64,000 nt of DNA from Winslowiella arboricola (lineage in GTDB: Bacteria > Pseudomonadota > Gammaproteobacteria > Enterobacterales > Enterobacteriaceae): NCBI RefSeq assembly GCF_025527015.1, contig NZ_JAODIM010000039.1:124001-188000 (forward strand). Direction: 5' to 3'. Positions 20,238 through 29,975 of the stretch are shown here, piece after piece. Below the pieces are notes generated by a model. The model did no database searches. It was not told the origin of the DNA and was given only the letters and a program-made list of their open reading frames with translations. Every line of letters starts with the position of its first letter. Within the stretch, counting starts at the first letter, position 1. A program made the position numbers and the translations under genes.

Positions 20238-22493
20238 ATGCATCAACACTCTTCCTGCGGCTGTGGCGAACGCCACGCGGCGAAAAAACCGGCCTGCAAC
20301 ACCCCGGCACGCCCGGTTATCCAGAAAATCACCACGATTTCAGCCGCGCCGGTCGAAGGTGCCTGTTGTCAGGATACCGCCTGCGCCTCAGGTGACGATC
20401 CCGACGATGAGGTCGACAGGCCTGCTGGCGGTGAACAATTCAGCTGGCTGATCGGCGGCATGGATTGCCCGAGCTGTGCACGCAAAATCGAAACCGCGGT
20501 AAAACGTGTTGAGGGTGTCAGTCACGCCCGGGTGATCTATGCCACCGAGAAACTGGTGGTCAATGCAGGCAGCAATATCACTAAAAGTGTCGAACAGGCG
20601 GTAAAAAAGGCCGGCTTTAGCCTGAAAAGCGCCAAAACTGACGCATCAGAAGCCAGCTTCTGGCAGGAAAATCGCGCAATCATTGTGCTTAGCGTGCTGA
20701 TGCTGACCAGCTGGATCCTCAGCAGCATCGACGAAAGCAGCGGACGGCTGGCGTTTATCGCCACGACTCTCGCCGGTATCTGGCCGGTCGGCAAAAAAGC
20801 TGTGCAGCTGATACGCAGCGGAACGCCATTTGCTATTGAAACCCTGATGAGTATTGCTGCCATCGGTGCGCTATTTATCGGCGCAACCGCCGAAGCCGCC
20901 ATGGTGTTACTGCTGTTTTTACTGGGCGAACGGCTGGAATCCTTTGCCGCCAGCCGTGCCCGACGCGGCGTGACCGCGCTGATGGCGCTGAAGCCGGATG
21001 AAGCGGTGCGCCTGCGCGGTGACCAGCGCGAAACTGTCGCGGTCGATAGCCTGCGCCCTGGCGACAGGATTGAAGTGGCGGCGGGCGCACGCTTACCGGC
21101 TGATGCTCTCCTGCTCGATGTCTTTGCCAGTTTTGATGAAAGCGCACTGACCGGTGAATCCGTGCCGGTTGAGCGCCAGCAGGGTGAAAAAGTGGCCGCA
21201 GGCTGTACCAGTGTTGATCGTCAGGTACAGATGGAAGTGGTGTCACGCAATGGCGAAAGCGCCATTGACCGTATTCTGCATCTGATTGAACAGGCCGAAC
21301 AGCGTCGCGCGCCGATTGAGCGCTTCCTCGACCGTTTCAGCCGCTACTACACCCCGGTGATTATGGCACTGGCGCTGCTGGTGACGCTGATCCCGCCGCT
21401 GCTGTTTGCCGCAGAATGGCAACCCTGGATTTACAAAGGGCTGACGCTGCTGCTGATTGGTTGTCCGTGCGCGCTGGTGATCTCAACGCCGGCGGCGATT
21501 ACCTCCGCGCTGGCGGCCGCCACCCGCCGCGGTGCGCTGATTAAAGGCGGGGCGGCGCTGGAAAGCCTCGGCGCGGTGCGCACTGTCGCCTTTGATAAAA
21601 CTGGCACCCTGACGGAAGGCAAACCGGTGATCACCGATGTGCTGGCCCTGAACGGCGAAAATAAACCGGCCCTGCTGCTGAAAGCGGCGGCGGTCGAAAC
21701 GGGTTCATCGCATCCGCTGGCGCGCGCGATTGTCGCCCATGCCAGTACGCTGAATCAGCCGATCCCGCTCGCCAGCGATCAGCGGGCGCTGGCGGGAAGC
21801 GGCGTCGAAGCGACGGTTAACGGACGCCAGCTGTTGATCACGGCGCCGGCAAAACTGACGCAGCTGACGGATGCGCAGCAGGCGCAGATTGCTGAACTGG
21901 AGTCCGCCGGAAAAACCACCGTCGTGGTGCTGGAAGATCAGCAGCCAATTGGCCTGATTGCGCTGCGTGACCGCGTGCGTGACGATGCGCAGCAGGCGCT
22001 TAGCCAGCTGCAAGAACTGGGTATTACCAGCATCATGCTGACCGGCGATAACCCACGGGCGGCGGCAGCGATTGCCGCTGAGCTGGGTATCGATTATCGC
22101 GCCAGTCTGTTACCGGCCGACAAAGTACAGGCGGTAGCGGAGCTGAATCAGCAACAGCCGGTGGCGATGGTGGGTGACGGCATTAACGATGCGCCGGCGA
22201 TGAAAGCGGCCACCATTGGCATTGCGATGGGTGGCGGCAGCGATGTGGCGCTGGAAACCGCCGACGCCGCGCTGACGCATAATCATCTGACCGGTCTGGC
22301 GGCGATGATCCGCCTGTCACGTGCGACCCATGCCAATATCCGGCAGAATATCGCCATCGCGCTGGGGCTGAAGGCGGTATTTCTGCTGACGACGCTGTTG
22401 GGGATGACCGGATTGTGGCTGGCGGTGCTGGCGGATTCTGGCGCGACGGCACTGGTTACCGCCAATGCGTTGCGGTTATTGCGGAAGAAATAA
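20238..22493 (+). CDS. zntA: Zn(II)/Cd(II)/Pb(II)-exporting P1B-type ATPase ZntA
   Basis: 751 residues. The N-terminus is Cys/His-rich (HQHSSCGCGE, CCQDTACAS), followed by a metal-binding domain with GMDCPSC at 73-79. The membrane core has the CPC metal site in LLIGCPCALVIS, phosphorylation motif DKTGTLTEGK, the HP motif GSSHPLARA and the hinge GDGINDAPAM. It exports zinc, cadmium and lead across the inner membrane. It is expressed from the ZntR-controlled promoter directly upstream, with GGGAGG 8 nt before the ATG. Confidence 0.97.
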   Translation: MHQHSSCGCGERHAAKKPACNTPARPVIQKITTISAAPVEGACCQDTACASGDDPDDEVDRPAGGEQFSWLIGGMDCPSCARKIETAVKRVEGVSHARVIYATEKLVVNAGSNITKSVEQAVKKAGFSLKSAKTDASEASFWQENRAIIVLSVLMLTSWILSSIDESSGRLAFIATTLAGIWPVGKKAVQLIRSGTPFAIETLMSIAAIGALFIGATAEAAMVLLLFLLGERLESFAASRARRGVTALMALKPDEAVRLRGDQRETVAVDSLRPGDRIEVAAGARLPADALLLDVFASFDESALTGESVPVERQQGEKVAAGCTSVDRQVQMEVVSRNGESAIDRILHLIEQAEQRRAPIERFLDRFSRYYTPVIMALALLVTLIPPLLFAAEWQPWIYKGLTLLLIGCPCALVISTPAAITSALAAATRRGALIKGGAALESLGAVRTVAFDKTGTLTEGKPVITDVLALNGENKPALLLKAAAVETGSSHPLARAIVAHASTLNQPIPLASDQRALAGSGVEATVNGRQLLITAPAKLTQLTDAQQAQIAELESAGKTTVVVLEDQQPIGLIALRDRVRDDAQQALSQLQELGITSIMLTGDNPRAAAAIAAELGIDYRASLLPADKVQAVAELNQQQPVAMVGDGINDAPAMKAATIGIAMGGGSDVALETADAALTHNHLTGLAAMIRLSRATHANIRQNIAIALGLKAVFLLTTLLGMTGLWLAVLADSGATALVTANALRLLRKK

Positions 22494-22500
22494 TTTGGTC

Positions 22501-22611
22501 ACTGGCGGCGCAAACGCCGCCCCTATAGCTGACAGGAAGTAGGGGCGGCGTTTTCGCCGCCCATGATAATGATTGCGTCGGTTCTTGATAACGGCGTTTT
22601 CGCCGCCCGCC
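22501..22611. repeat. composite palindromic repeat between zntA and tusA
   Basis: Three hairpins: GGCGGCGCAAACGCCGCCCC (about 22504-22523), GTAGGGGCGGCG-TTTT-CGCCGCCC (22539-22562) and, after a spacer of about 30 nt, ACGGCGTTTTCGCCGCCCG (22591-22609). This is the same order and spacing as the cluster at 6.1 kb, between two convergent genes. Confidence 0.87.
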
Positions 22612-22613
22612 GG

Positions 22614-22859
22614 TCACAAGCCTTTCTTCAACAGATACTTATATGGCGTGGTCTCCACCGACTGCGCCAGCAGAGTATGTTCCATAAAACGACAAAAACC
22701 GGGGATATCGCGCGTGGTGGCCGGGTCATCGGCAATAATCAGCAGCGTTTCCCCTTCCTGCATTACGCGCACGGCTTTGCGCACCATCATCACAGGTTCC
22801 GGGCAGCGCAGGCCCAGCGCATCTAAGGTTTGATCCGGGTTGGCGAAGATATCGCTCAT
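22614..22859 (-). CDS. tusA: sulfur-carrier protein TusA
   Basis: 81 residues from the ATG at 22859, the exact length of E. coli TusA; a start nine codons upstream is rejected on that basis. The single conserved C19 in [10 protein letters not shown] accepts persulfide sulfur from IscS and passes it to TusBCD for mnm5s2U34 tRNA thiolation. It lies convergent to zntA, as in E. coli. Confidence 0.95.
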   Translation of the reverse strand: MSDIFANPDQTLDALGLRCPEPVMMVRKAVRVMQEGETLLIIADDPATTRDIPGFCRFMEHTLLAQSVETTPYKYLLKKGL

Positions 22860-23039
22860 AACACTCTTATTACCGCATATTGACAAGAATACCGCTTATT
22901 CTACCCCTGAGTGCCCGCGGTGCAAGTCAGATGCGTGACGTTAACGTTTGCGTTAAAATTAACCATTGCAATAGAAGACGAAATCGGTAAGATTCCGGCC
23001 GGTTTATGATTTCCCCATACTAAGGGCGTTATCGTTGCA

Positions 23040-23124
23040 GCCAGTTTGGTCACGGCCAGCGCACAGCCACCGCAGCGTACTGAAGTACGTGAGGATGGCG
23101 AGCACTGCCCGGGGACAAAATGGC
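23040..23124. repeat. 85-bp imperfect palindrome upstream of yhhQ
   Basis: Nested arms fold into one long hairpin: outer GCCAGTTTG with CAAAATGGC, inner GCCACC with GGATGGC, and a perfect apex CGTAC-TGAA-GTACG at about 23077-23090. There is no start codon with a ribosome-binding site inside. It resembles the dispersed intergenic palindromes of Enterobacterales; whether it is mobile or an RNA leader cannot be told from one copy. Confidence 0.6.
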
Positions 23125-23150
23125 AAATAAGATAGCCCGAAAAAAGTTCC

Positions 23151-23184
23151 CACTGGGTTCCCTCACCCCATATCTAAAAAGGCT
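23151..23184 (+). promoter_or_regulatory. preQ1-I riboswitch in the yhhQ leader
   Basis: The sequence CTGGG-TTCCCTCA-CCCCA (23153-23170) forms the P1 hairpin, and the A-rich tail CTAAAAAGGCTA (23174-23185) lies just 3'. The loop CCU can pair with AGG of the tail to make the H-type pseudoknot of class I preQ1 riboswitches. The tail's AAAAAGG is also the Shine-Dalgarno sequence of yhhQ, 8 nt before its ATG, so ligand binding would block translation of a queuosine-precursor transporter. Confidence 0.78.
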
Positions 23185-23190
23185 ACATTG

Positions 23191-23856
23191 ATGATCTCTT
23201 TTACTCCGCGTCAGCGCACTTATGCGTTGGTCTGGCTATCACTATTCCATCTGCTGGTGATCACTTCCAGTAACTATCTGGTACAGCTACCGATCTCAAT
23301 ATTCGGCTTGCATACCACCTGGGGTGCGTTTAGTTTTCCGTTTATCTTCCTCGCAACCGATCTGACGGTACGCATTTTTGGTGCGCCGCTGGCACGTCGT
23401 ATTATTCTGCTGGTGATGGTTCCGGCACTGTTTATCTCTTACGCCCTTTCATCACTCTATTTTCAGGGCGAGTGGCAGGGCTTCGCGGCGCTGCGCGAGG
23501 TAAATCTGTTTGTCGCCCGTATCGCCTGCGCCAGCTTTATGGCCTATGCATTAGGGCAAATCCTTGATGTACACGTGTTTAACCGTCTGCGCCGCAACGC
23601 CCGCTGGTGGATTGCGCCGGCCGCAGCAATGTTTCTCGGCAATATCAGCGATACCCTCGCCTTCTTCTTTATTGCTTTCTACAAAAGCCCCGATCCGTTT
23701 ATGGCGCAGAACTGGATGGAGATCGCGCTGGTGGATTACAGCTTCAAAGTACTGATCTGCATGGTCTTCTTCCTGCCTGCCTATGGCGTATTGCTGAACG
23801 CCGCGCTGAAACGTCTGGCGGAACGCAGCAATAAAGCTGAACTGAATTTCGGATAA
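23191..23856 (+). CDS. yhhQ: queuosine precursor transporter YhhQ
   Basis: 221 residues with six or so membrane spans. It has the COG1738/DUF165 core: FLATDLTVRIFGAPLARRI, then ALGQILDVHVFNRLR and GNISDTLAFFFIAF. It imports 7-cyano- and 7-aminomethyl-7-deazaguanine (preQ0, preQ1) for tRNA queuosine. The ATG at 23191 is chosen over a TTG one codon earlier because AAAAAGG lies 8 nt upstream. The leader carries a likely preQ1-I riboswitch. Confidence 0.93.
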   Translation: MISFTPRQRTYALVWLSLFHLLVITSSNYLVQLPISIFGLHTTWGAFSFPFIFLATDLTVRIFGAPLARRIILLVMVPALFISYALSSLYFQGEWQGFAALREVNLFVARIACASFMAYALGQILDVHVFNRLRRNARWWIAPAAAMFLGNISDTLAFFFIAFYKSPDPFMAQNWMEIALVDYSFKVLICMVFFLPAYGVLLNAALKRLAERSNKAELNFG

Positions 23857-23982
23857 CACTGCTGCCGCTGTAGCCATTAACAGCATATTCTGTGACAGTA
23901 AGCGGGTTGCTTTTACTGACTGATTTAGTTTGTATGTACCCTAAGCTGAAACTCAGTACGCGAATTAATAAAAGGGATCCTG

Positions 23983-24540
23983 ATGCGTAACGTGGCGAAA
24001 TATGTAGGAATCGGTTTACTGGTCTTGGGCTTAGCCGCCTGTGACGGTAAAGATGACAAGGCGGCAGCGGATGATAATGGCGTGAGCAGCAGCCAGTCGG
24101 CGCAGACGGTTAATCTGATGGATGGCAAACTGAGTTTTGTTCTGCCAGCGGGCATGTCCGACAAAAGCGGCAAGCTGGGCACTCAGGCTAACAATATGCA
24201 TGTTTATGCCGATGAATCGGGTCAGAAAGCGATTATCGTTATTGACGGTGATGCCACCACTGACGGGCTGGATGTATTGTCAAAACGTCTGGAAGCGCAG
24301 CAGCGTAACCGCGATCCGCAGTTGCAGGTGGTGACCAATAAATCCATCACGCTGAAAGGTCAGACGGCGCAGCAGCTGGATAGCGTGATCTCGGCGAACA
24401 ACCAGTCATCCTGGTCTTCGGTGATCCTGAGTAAAGTCGACGGCAAACTGCTGACGCTGCAAATTACCCTGCCAGCGGATAATCAGCAGCAGGCGCAGAG
24501 CGAAGCGGAAAATATTATTAATACGATTTCGCTGAAATAG
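23983..24540 (+). CDS. dcrB: lipoprotein DcrB
   Basis: 185 residues with a lipobox LGLAAC placing the acylated cysteine at C20, followed by an acidic linker ([11 protein letters not shown]). The rest is the DcrB fold ([16 protein letters not shown]...). In E. coli, DcrB is needed for phages C1 and C6 to adsorb or inject DNA and contributes to lipoprotein maturation. It follows yhhQ as in E. coli, and it is the last core gene before the inositol locus. Confidence 0.92.
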   Translation: MRNVAKYVGIGLLVLGLAACDGKDDKAAADDNGVSSSQSAQTVNLMDGKLSFVLPAGMSDKSGKLGTQANNMHVYADESGQKAIIVIDGDATTDGLDVLSKRLEAQQRNRDPQLQVVTNKSITLKGQTAQQLDSVISANNQSSWSSVILSKVDGKLLTLQITLPADNQQQAQSEAENIINTISLK

Positions 24541-24548
24541 TTCTGCTA

Positions 24549-24598
24549 GCGGGCGGCGAGAACGCCGCCCCTGCGTTTTATTGTAGGGGAGCCGATTA
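24549..24598. repeat. palindromic repeat at the dcrB-iol junction
   Basis: A full GGGCGGCGAGAACGCCGCCC copy at 24551-24570, then the first arm of the second subtype, GTAGGGGAGCCGATT, at about 24583-24597. The second element is cut off exactly at the iolE stop codon, marking the edge of the inositol segment. Confidence 0.82.
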
Positions 24599-25492
24599 CA
24601 AACCTGCCGTCTCGCGAATATATTTGCGTGCTTTCACAGCATACTCAAACGGGTTAGCCAGCGCCGGATCCTGCTCGGCTTCCACCACCATCCAGCCTTT
24701 ATAGCCGTAATCGTCGAGGATTTTAAATACCGGTTTAAAATCGATCACCCCGTCACCCGGTACGGTAAAGGTGCCTTTCTTCACCCCGTCGAGGAATGAC
24801 AGCTTCTCACGACGCACCTGCGCCACAATCTCATCGCGCACATCTTTTAAATGCACATGATTGATGCGTGGCAGATACGTCGTCAGCAGCGCCAGCATCT
24901 TCTCCTGCGAGCCTTCGGAGTAATAGGCGTGGCCGGTATCGTACAGCAGGAATACATCGTCATTGGTCAGCGCCATAAAGCGATCCACTTCTTCAGTGGT
25001 CTGGATACCGGTGCCCATATGATGATGCAGACAGACCTGCATCCCCTTCGCTGCGGCGATTTTCGCCAGCTCGTTGTAGCCTTCCGCCGTCAGGCGCCAC
25101 TCTTCATCGCTGAAATAAGGCTTCTCTTCCAGTACCGCCAGCGTGGTGCCCTGGATACTTTTGCTCTGCTCTGAACAGCCAATCACTCTGGCGCCCATCG
25201 CATGCAGGAAATTCATATGATTGGTAAATTCATCGATGGTTTTCGCTTTATCGCCCTGGGCGAAGAAAGTACTAAACCAGGCGTTACAAATCTGCAAACC
25301 GCGAATATCCAGCATCGGCTTTAGTACCGCCGGATCGCGCGGATATTTGCTGCCCACTTCGCTACCGGTAAAACCGGCCAGCGCCATTTCGCTGACGATT
25401 TGCTGGAACGTATTCTCTTTACCTAAATCAGGCATATCGTCGTTGGTCCAGCCAATCGGCGCGATCGCCAGTTTTACATTATCTTTATTCAT
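24596..25492 (-). CDS. iolE: inosose dehydratase (2-keto-myo-inositol dehydratase) IolE
   Basis: 298 residues, the family's usual length. It is a xylose-isomerase-like TIM barrel starting [17 protein letters not shown], a signature of IolE, with the metal-site segments [20 protein letters not shown] and HVHLKDVR. It dehydrates 2-keto-myo-inositol to 3D-(3,5/4)-trihydroxycyclohexane-1,2-dione. GGAGAG precedes the start by about 6 nt. Last gene of iolDGHE. Confidence 0.94.
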   Translation of the reverse strand: MNKDNVKLAIAPIGWTNDDMPDLGKENTFQQIVSEMALAGFTGSEVGSKYPRDPAVLKPMLDIRGLQICNAWFSTFFAQGDKAKTIDEFTNHMNFLHAMGARVIGCSEQSKSIQGTTLAVLEEKPYFSDEEWRLTAEGYNELAKIAAAKGMQVCLHHHMGTGIQTTEEVDRFMALTNDDVFLLYDTGHAYYSEGSQEKMLALLTTYLPRINHVHLKDVRDEIVAQVRREKLSFLDGVKKGTFTVPGDGVIDFKPVFKILDDYGYKGWMVVEAEQDPALANPFEYAVKARKYIRETAGL

Positions 25493-25502
25493 CGCAATCT
25501 CT

Positions 25503-25530
25503 CCACGGGCGGCACGAACGCCCCCCCTGT
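25503..25530. repeat. decayed palindromic repeat between iolH and iolE
   Basis: ACGGGCGGCACGAACGCCCCCCCTG is a copy of the repeat with one inserted C and an altered right arm. It shows that the family also entered the inositol operon and is drifting there. Confidence 0.7.
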
Positions 25531-25538
25531 GAATAGGG

Positions 25539-26423
25539 TTATTGGCTCAGCAACTCACGCTCAATCAATTCACGCGTTTCCACAGCCTGATATTTCATTT
25601 TTTCCGGATAACCAAACAGTGAAGAGGCAATAATCGATTCACCGCCCACCTTGTAGTTACGGTTGGCAAAATCCATCTCACGCAGCGTCTGGAACAGCGT
25701 CGGGAAATCGACTTCCCCTTCGCCTACACCCACATGCTGGTGAATGGTGGCATCGACGCCCGGTGGATTGACGATATAGCGACAATGTTTGGTGTGGTTC
25801 ATGGTATCGGCGATCAGCACATGCGACAGATCATCACCGGCATACTCCAGCATATTCTTCACATCGCCCTTCCCTTTGTCATAGAAGAAGGTGTGCGGCA
25901 CGCTGTACAGGTATTTCACATGCTCACTGCGGAATGACTTCACCAGATCGGCGGTTTCGTTGCTCTCTTCGCAGAAATCCCATGGGTGTGACTGAATTTC
26001 GACGCGGATACCTTCACGTTCGATAATCGGCAGCAACTCTTCCATCGAGCGATAGAACATCTCTTCACAGATTTCCGGCTCGTTTGGCGTGCCGGACAGC
26101 TCGGTGTTAATCACCGGCACACCCATCTCCACGGCGATCTCAATCATCCGTTTCCAGTTTCTCACCGCCGCCTGACGACGCGCTTCATCCGGGCCAGACC
26201 AGCGATAGACCACGATAAAAGAGGAGATCTCCACACCCGTTGCCTTTAGCGCGTTTTTGTACTCGGTCACGATCTCGCGGCTGGCTTTCGGATGCTTATA
26301 AAACGGGTTTATCTGCGGATGCGGCGACTGTTCAATATATTTGTAACCCCAGTCCGCGACCTGGTGAACCATTTTGGTGATGCCTAAATCTTTAATGACA
26401 TCAACATCAAAAGCGATTTTCAT
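25539..26423 (-). CDS. iolH: inositol catabolism sugar-phosphate isomerase/epimerase-like protein IolH
   Basis: 294 residues. It is a TIM-barrel protein beginning [20 protein letters not shown] and carrying [10 protein letters not shown] and [13 protein letters not shown], matching IolH as I recall it from Bacillus subtilis. The precise reaction of IolH is not settled; the fold suggests an isomerase acting on a ring or opened intermediate. GGAGAG is 6 nt before the ATG, and the gap to iolG is 15 nt. Confidence 0.88.
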   Translation of the reverse strand: MKIAFDVDVIKDLGITKMVHQVADWGYKYIEQSPHPQINPFYKHPKASREIVTEYKNALKATGVEISSFIVVYRWSGPDEARRQAAVRNWKRMIEIAVEMGVPVINTELSGTPNEPEICEEMFYRSMEELLPIIEREGIRVEIQSHPWDFCEESNETADLVKSFRSEHVKYLYSVPHTFFYDKGKGDVKNMLEYAGDDLSHVLIADTMNHTKHCRYIVNPPGVDATIHQHVGVGEGEVDFPTLFQTLREMDFANRNYKVGGESIIASSLFGYPEKMKYQAVETRELIERELLSQ

Positions 26424-26438
26424 CGGTCTCTCCGTGGA

Positions 26439-27455
26439 TTATGACTTGTTGTAAAACGCCGGACGCGCGGGCAGTTCAACCGGCTCAATCGCGCCGCTGT
26501 TCTGCGCCTTAATACAGGCATCGGCAGCCACTGACGCGGCATAACCATCCCATGCTGACGGGCCCTGTAGCTGACCGGCAGTGGCATCATTAATAAATGC
26601 CTGTAACTCAACGTCGTACGCATCGATAAAGCGATCTTTCCAGTCGGTAAGAATGGTTTCCGACAGTTTGGCTTCTTTACGCAGCAGCACTGACTGAGGT
26701 TCCGGCAGTCTGGCAATTCCCTCTTCACCCACTACTTCACACTGAATATCGTAGCCGTAGGCACAGTTAACAAAGATCTCCACATCGATGCGAATCCCTT
26801 TGTGGGTTTCAAACAGGACAATCTGTGGATCTTTCAGTTTGGCGTGTGACTTAGAGCTGGTGCGTGGGAACACCACCTGCACGGTCTTGTAGTCATCTTC
26901 GGTCAGCCAGCGCAACACATCCAGTTCGTGGATCAGCGTATTGGTGATCGCCATATCGGTGACATAGTTTTCCGGTACGGTTGGATTGCGGTGTGCGCAG
27001 TGCAGCATCAGCGGCTCGCCAATTTCGCCGTCAGTAATCACCTTTTTCAGCGCCACATAGCCTGCGTCGTACGGGCGCATAAAGCCCACCTGCACCAGAC
27101 GCTTGCCGAACTTAATTTCGGCGTCAACGATACGGCGGCAGCCTTCAGCGGTCATCGCCAGCGGCTTCTCACAGAACACCGGCTTACCAGCGGCAATCGC
27201 GGCGAGGGTGAACTCTTCATGGGTCGGATCCCATGAAGTAACCAGCACCGCATCAACCTCGCTGGATTTCACGACTTCATGGCCATCGGCATAGACTTCA
27301 GCCTCAAGGCCGAGACGGTTGAGGGCGGCTTTAGCGCCATCAACATTGATATCCGATACCGCCACCACCCTGGCCCCTTGCAGTACTTTGCTGCAGCGGC
27401 GAATGTGTTCCTGGCCGATAGCGCCAGTACCGATAACACCTAAACGTAGCGTCAT
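26439..27455 (-). CDS. iolG: myo-inositol 2-dehydrogenase IolG
   Basis: 338 residues of the Gfo/Idh/MocA family. The Rossmann motif [12 protein letters not shown] is at the N-terminus, CEKPLA is the conserved catalytic-lysine motif, and [15 protein letters not shown] carries the active-site His. It oxidises myo-inositol to 2-keto-myo-inositol with NAD+, the first step of the pathway. GGAG lies 5-6 nt before the ATG. It sits between iolD and iolH. Confidence 0.94.
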   Translation of the reverse strand: MTLRLGVIGTGAIGQEHIRRCSKVLQGARVVAVSDINVDGAKAALNRLGLEAEVYADGHEVVKSSEVDAVLVTSWDPTHEEFTLAAIAAGKPVFCEKPLAMTAEGCRRIVDAEIKFGKRLVQVGFMRPYDAGYVALKKVITDGEIGEPLMLHCAHRNPTVPENYVTDMAITNTLIHELDVLRWLTEDDYKTVQVVFPRTSSKSHAKLKDPQIVLFETHKGIRIDVEIFVNCAYGYDIQCEVVGEEGIARLPEPQSVLLRKEAKLSETILTDWKDRFIDAYDVELQAFINDATAGQLQGPSAWDGYAASVAADACIKAQNSGAIEPVELPARPAFYNKS

Positions 27456-27495
27456 GATATCTCCAGAATTTTGTAGGGTTGAGAATCAGTAATAA

Positions 27496-29436
27496 TTAGT
27501 ATTTGCGTGCCTGATCGAGATGTTCATCCAGCATTTTAGCGACCGCATCAACGCGTTCGGAGGTGGAAACCCGCGCGCCGCCGACGTGCCACCAGCTGAA
27601 GTATTTGTGCACCATGGTTTTCGGCAGCACTTTGATATCAATCAGCGTCGAAACCGTCTGCTTCTGCGCATCTTCCAGCGCGGCTTTCAGCTGCGGCAGG
27701 GTAGTCACACGATAGGTTTTACAGCCGTAACCGGCGGCAATCGCGGCGAAATCGACCGGCACAAAGCCACCATCCAGTTTGCCGCCTTCAGCATTACGGA
27801 AGCGGAACTCGGTGGTAAAGCTATCCATCCCGTGTTCCATCTGCAGATTGTTAATACAGCCGTTAGTCATATTGTCGAACAGCACGACATTGATCTTGGC
27901 GCCTTCCTGGATCGAGGTCACCAGCTCGGAGTGCAGCATCATAAAGGAGCCGTCGCCCACCAGCGTATAGACCTCACGATGAGGCTCGGCCAGCTTGACG
28001 CCCAGCGATGCGCTGACCTCATAACCCATACAGGAGTAGCCATACTCCACGTGGTAGCTGTTGTAATCTTTATTGCGCCAGACGCGCTGTAAATCACCGG
28101 GCAGACTACCCGCGGCGGCGACAATCACTGAATTCTTTGGGAGCTGCTCGTTAAGCGTGCCGAGGACGCTGCTCTGTGTCAGGAAGGAGCTGGTCAGACG
28201 ATTAAATTCGGCAAACAGCGCTTCGCGATCGATATGGTCGGCAATCTCCGGGATAAAATCAGCACCGCTGTATGCCACCTGATAGACACGCTGGGTCTCT
28301 TTCAGCAGCTTACTCTGCGCCTGATCAATCTGCTCACCCCAGCCGCTGCTGAAGCCCTGCTCAGCCAGACGGCTGTCGAGTGCGGTCAGCGCCTCACGCG
28401 CATCGGCCACCAGTTGCACGCCATCAAGCTTATAGCTGTCGAAGTTGCTGACGTTGATATTCAGAAAACTGACATCCGGGTTCTGGAAAATCCATTTAGA
28501 GGCGGTGGTAAAGTCGGTGTAACGGGTGCCGACGCCAATCACCAGATCGGCCTCTTTCGCCAGCAGATTGGCCGCCAGGCAACCGGTCTCACCAACGCCG
28601 CCGACATTAAGCGGGTGATCGGAGATAATCGTACCTTTACCGGCCTGGGTTTCGGCAAACGGAATATGGTGACGCTCGGCGAACTGACGCAGCGCTTCAC
28701 CGGCGTCGGAGTATTTCACCCCGCCACCGCAAACGATCAGCGGTTTACGTTTACGCGCCAGCAGCTTCAGCGCGTCATCCAGCTGGGCAGCGGTCGGCAG
28801 ACGGCGATCAAGACGATGTACGCGTTTCTGGAAGAAATACTCCGGGAAATCCCAGGCTTCACCCTGCACATCCTGCGGCAGCGACAGCGTCACCGCGCCG
28901 GTTTCTGCCGGGTCAGTCAGCACGCGCATCGCATTGATACAGGCGGTCATCAGCTGTTCAGGACGGCTAACACGGTCCCAGTATTTACTGACCGCGCGGA
29001 ACGCATCGTTGGTACTGATGCTGAGATCGTGACTCTGTTCAATCTGCTGCAACACCGGGTCGGGCTGACGGGTGGCAAAGACATCGCCCGGCAGCAGCAG
29101 CAGTGGAATACGGTTGGCCGTGGCAGTAGCGGCGGCGGTGATCATATTGGCCGCGCCTGGTCCGACGGAGGAACTACAGGCGATAATTTCGCGACGCAGC
29201 TTCTGTTTGGCATAACCAATCGCCGCATGCGCCATCCCCTGCTCGTTGCGCCCCTGCAGCACCACCAGATCACCGCTATCCTGTTCCAGAGCCTGACCAA
29301 TGCCAAGCACATTGCCATGGCCGAAGATGGCAAAAATCCCTTTTACAAACTTGGTTTCGGTGCCGTCAACGGACAGATACTGATTATCGAGGAATCTGAC
29401 CAGCGCCTGTGCCGTGGTTAATCTAATCTTGCCCAT
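27496..29436 (-). CDS. iolD: trihydroxycyclohexane-1,2-dione hydrolase IolD
   Basis: 646 residues. It is a thiamine-diphosphate enzyme with the N-terminal PYR domain ([17 protein letters not shown]), a central domain and the C-terminal TPP motif [29 protein letters not shown]. It opens the ring to 5-deoxy-glucuronate. It is the first gene of the minus-strand operon iolDGHE; AAGGATGAG precedes the ATG, and the divergent iolC lies 540 bp away. Confidence 0.94.
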   Translation of the reverse strand: MGKIRLTTAQALVRFLDNQYLSVDGTETKFVKGIFAIFGHGNVLGIGQALEQDSGDLVVLQGRNEQGMAHAAIGYAKQKLRREIIACSSSVGPGAANMITAAATATANRIPLLLLPGDVFATRQPDPVLQQIEQSHDLSISTNDAFRAVSKYWDRVSRPEQLMTACINAMRVLTDPAETGAVTLSLPQDVQGEAWDFPEYFFQKRVHRLDRRLPTAAQLDDALKLLARKRKPLIVCGGGVKYSDAGEALRQFAERHHIPFAETQAGKGTIISDHPLNVGGVGETGCLAANLLAKEADLVIGVGTRYTDFTTASKWIFQNPDVSFLNINVSNFDSYKLDGVQLVADAREALTALDSRLAEQGFSSGWGEQIDQAQSKLLKETQRVYQVAYSGADFIPEIADHIDREALFAEFNRLTSSFLTQSSVLGTLNEQLPKNSVIVAAAGSLPGDLQRVWRNKDYNSYHVEYGYSCMGYEVSASLGVKLAEPHREVYTLVGDGSFMMLHSELVTSIQEGAKINVVLFDNMTNGCINNLQMEHGMDSFTTEFRFRNAEGGKLDGGFVPVDFAAIAAGYGCKTYRVTTLPQLKAALEDAQKQTVSTLIDIKVLPKTMVHKYFSWWHVGGARVSTSERVDAVAKMLDEHLDQARKY

Positions 29437-29975
29437 GTGCTCATCCTTTACGTAAGGGTCCGCCTGAAACAGACATGCCGCAGTGCGTATTTAAGGCCGC
29501 CGCTGACGTTAACGAACAGGCGACAACTGATAAGTGAAACGTGAGGCGATTATAAACAAATATTTTTTCCACTAAACACAATTACAGAAAAAACATTTCA
29601 TTTTGCGAGAGAGATCAAATTCTGCCGTTTACAGGGGTTTGCCAGACGGTTTTCACACCATGAACTGAAACATTCCGCCACCCTTATGCTGTAAAAGGAA
29701 ATTTAATTTCACTTCAACAGCTTCACGGCTTTAGCGCACACGAGTTGCGACAGCGCTCACAGCTTTTGCCGTGCCTGGCGTCAGCGATAAAACCATCACC
29801 ACGGGCTGCAGACCGCCAGAGTTTTATCTACCTCACAATTTTGGGGTGAAGATTTCATTTCATATTGAATTTGGAATTTTTATTCCTCATACTGCCAGAC
29901 ATGTTAAATCGGTTCGATCGGCTTTACCCGGAGAAGCCAGGCAGAGTCTGCTTATCACAGAAGGAAACCACAGGT
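29437..29975. promoter_or_regulatory. divergent iolD/iolC control region with candidate IolR sites
   Basis: The 539 bp separate two divergent operons. GGAA-TTTTTA-TTCC at 29873-29886 fits the GGAA-N6-TTCC operator described for an RpiR-type IolR in rhizobia. GGAA-ATTTAA-TTTC at 29697-29710 is a near match, and ATTTCATTTCA at about 29854-29864 repeats the half-sites. An RpiR-type regulator gene lies just downstream of iolC. Confidence 0.55.

Noticed and set aside
28234-29421. 395-residue plus-strand open frame
   Set aside because: Antisense to iolD, whose TPP motifs are intact; composition is that of a shadow frame.
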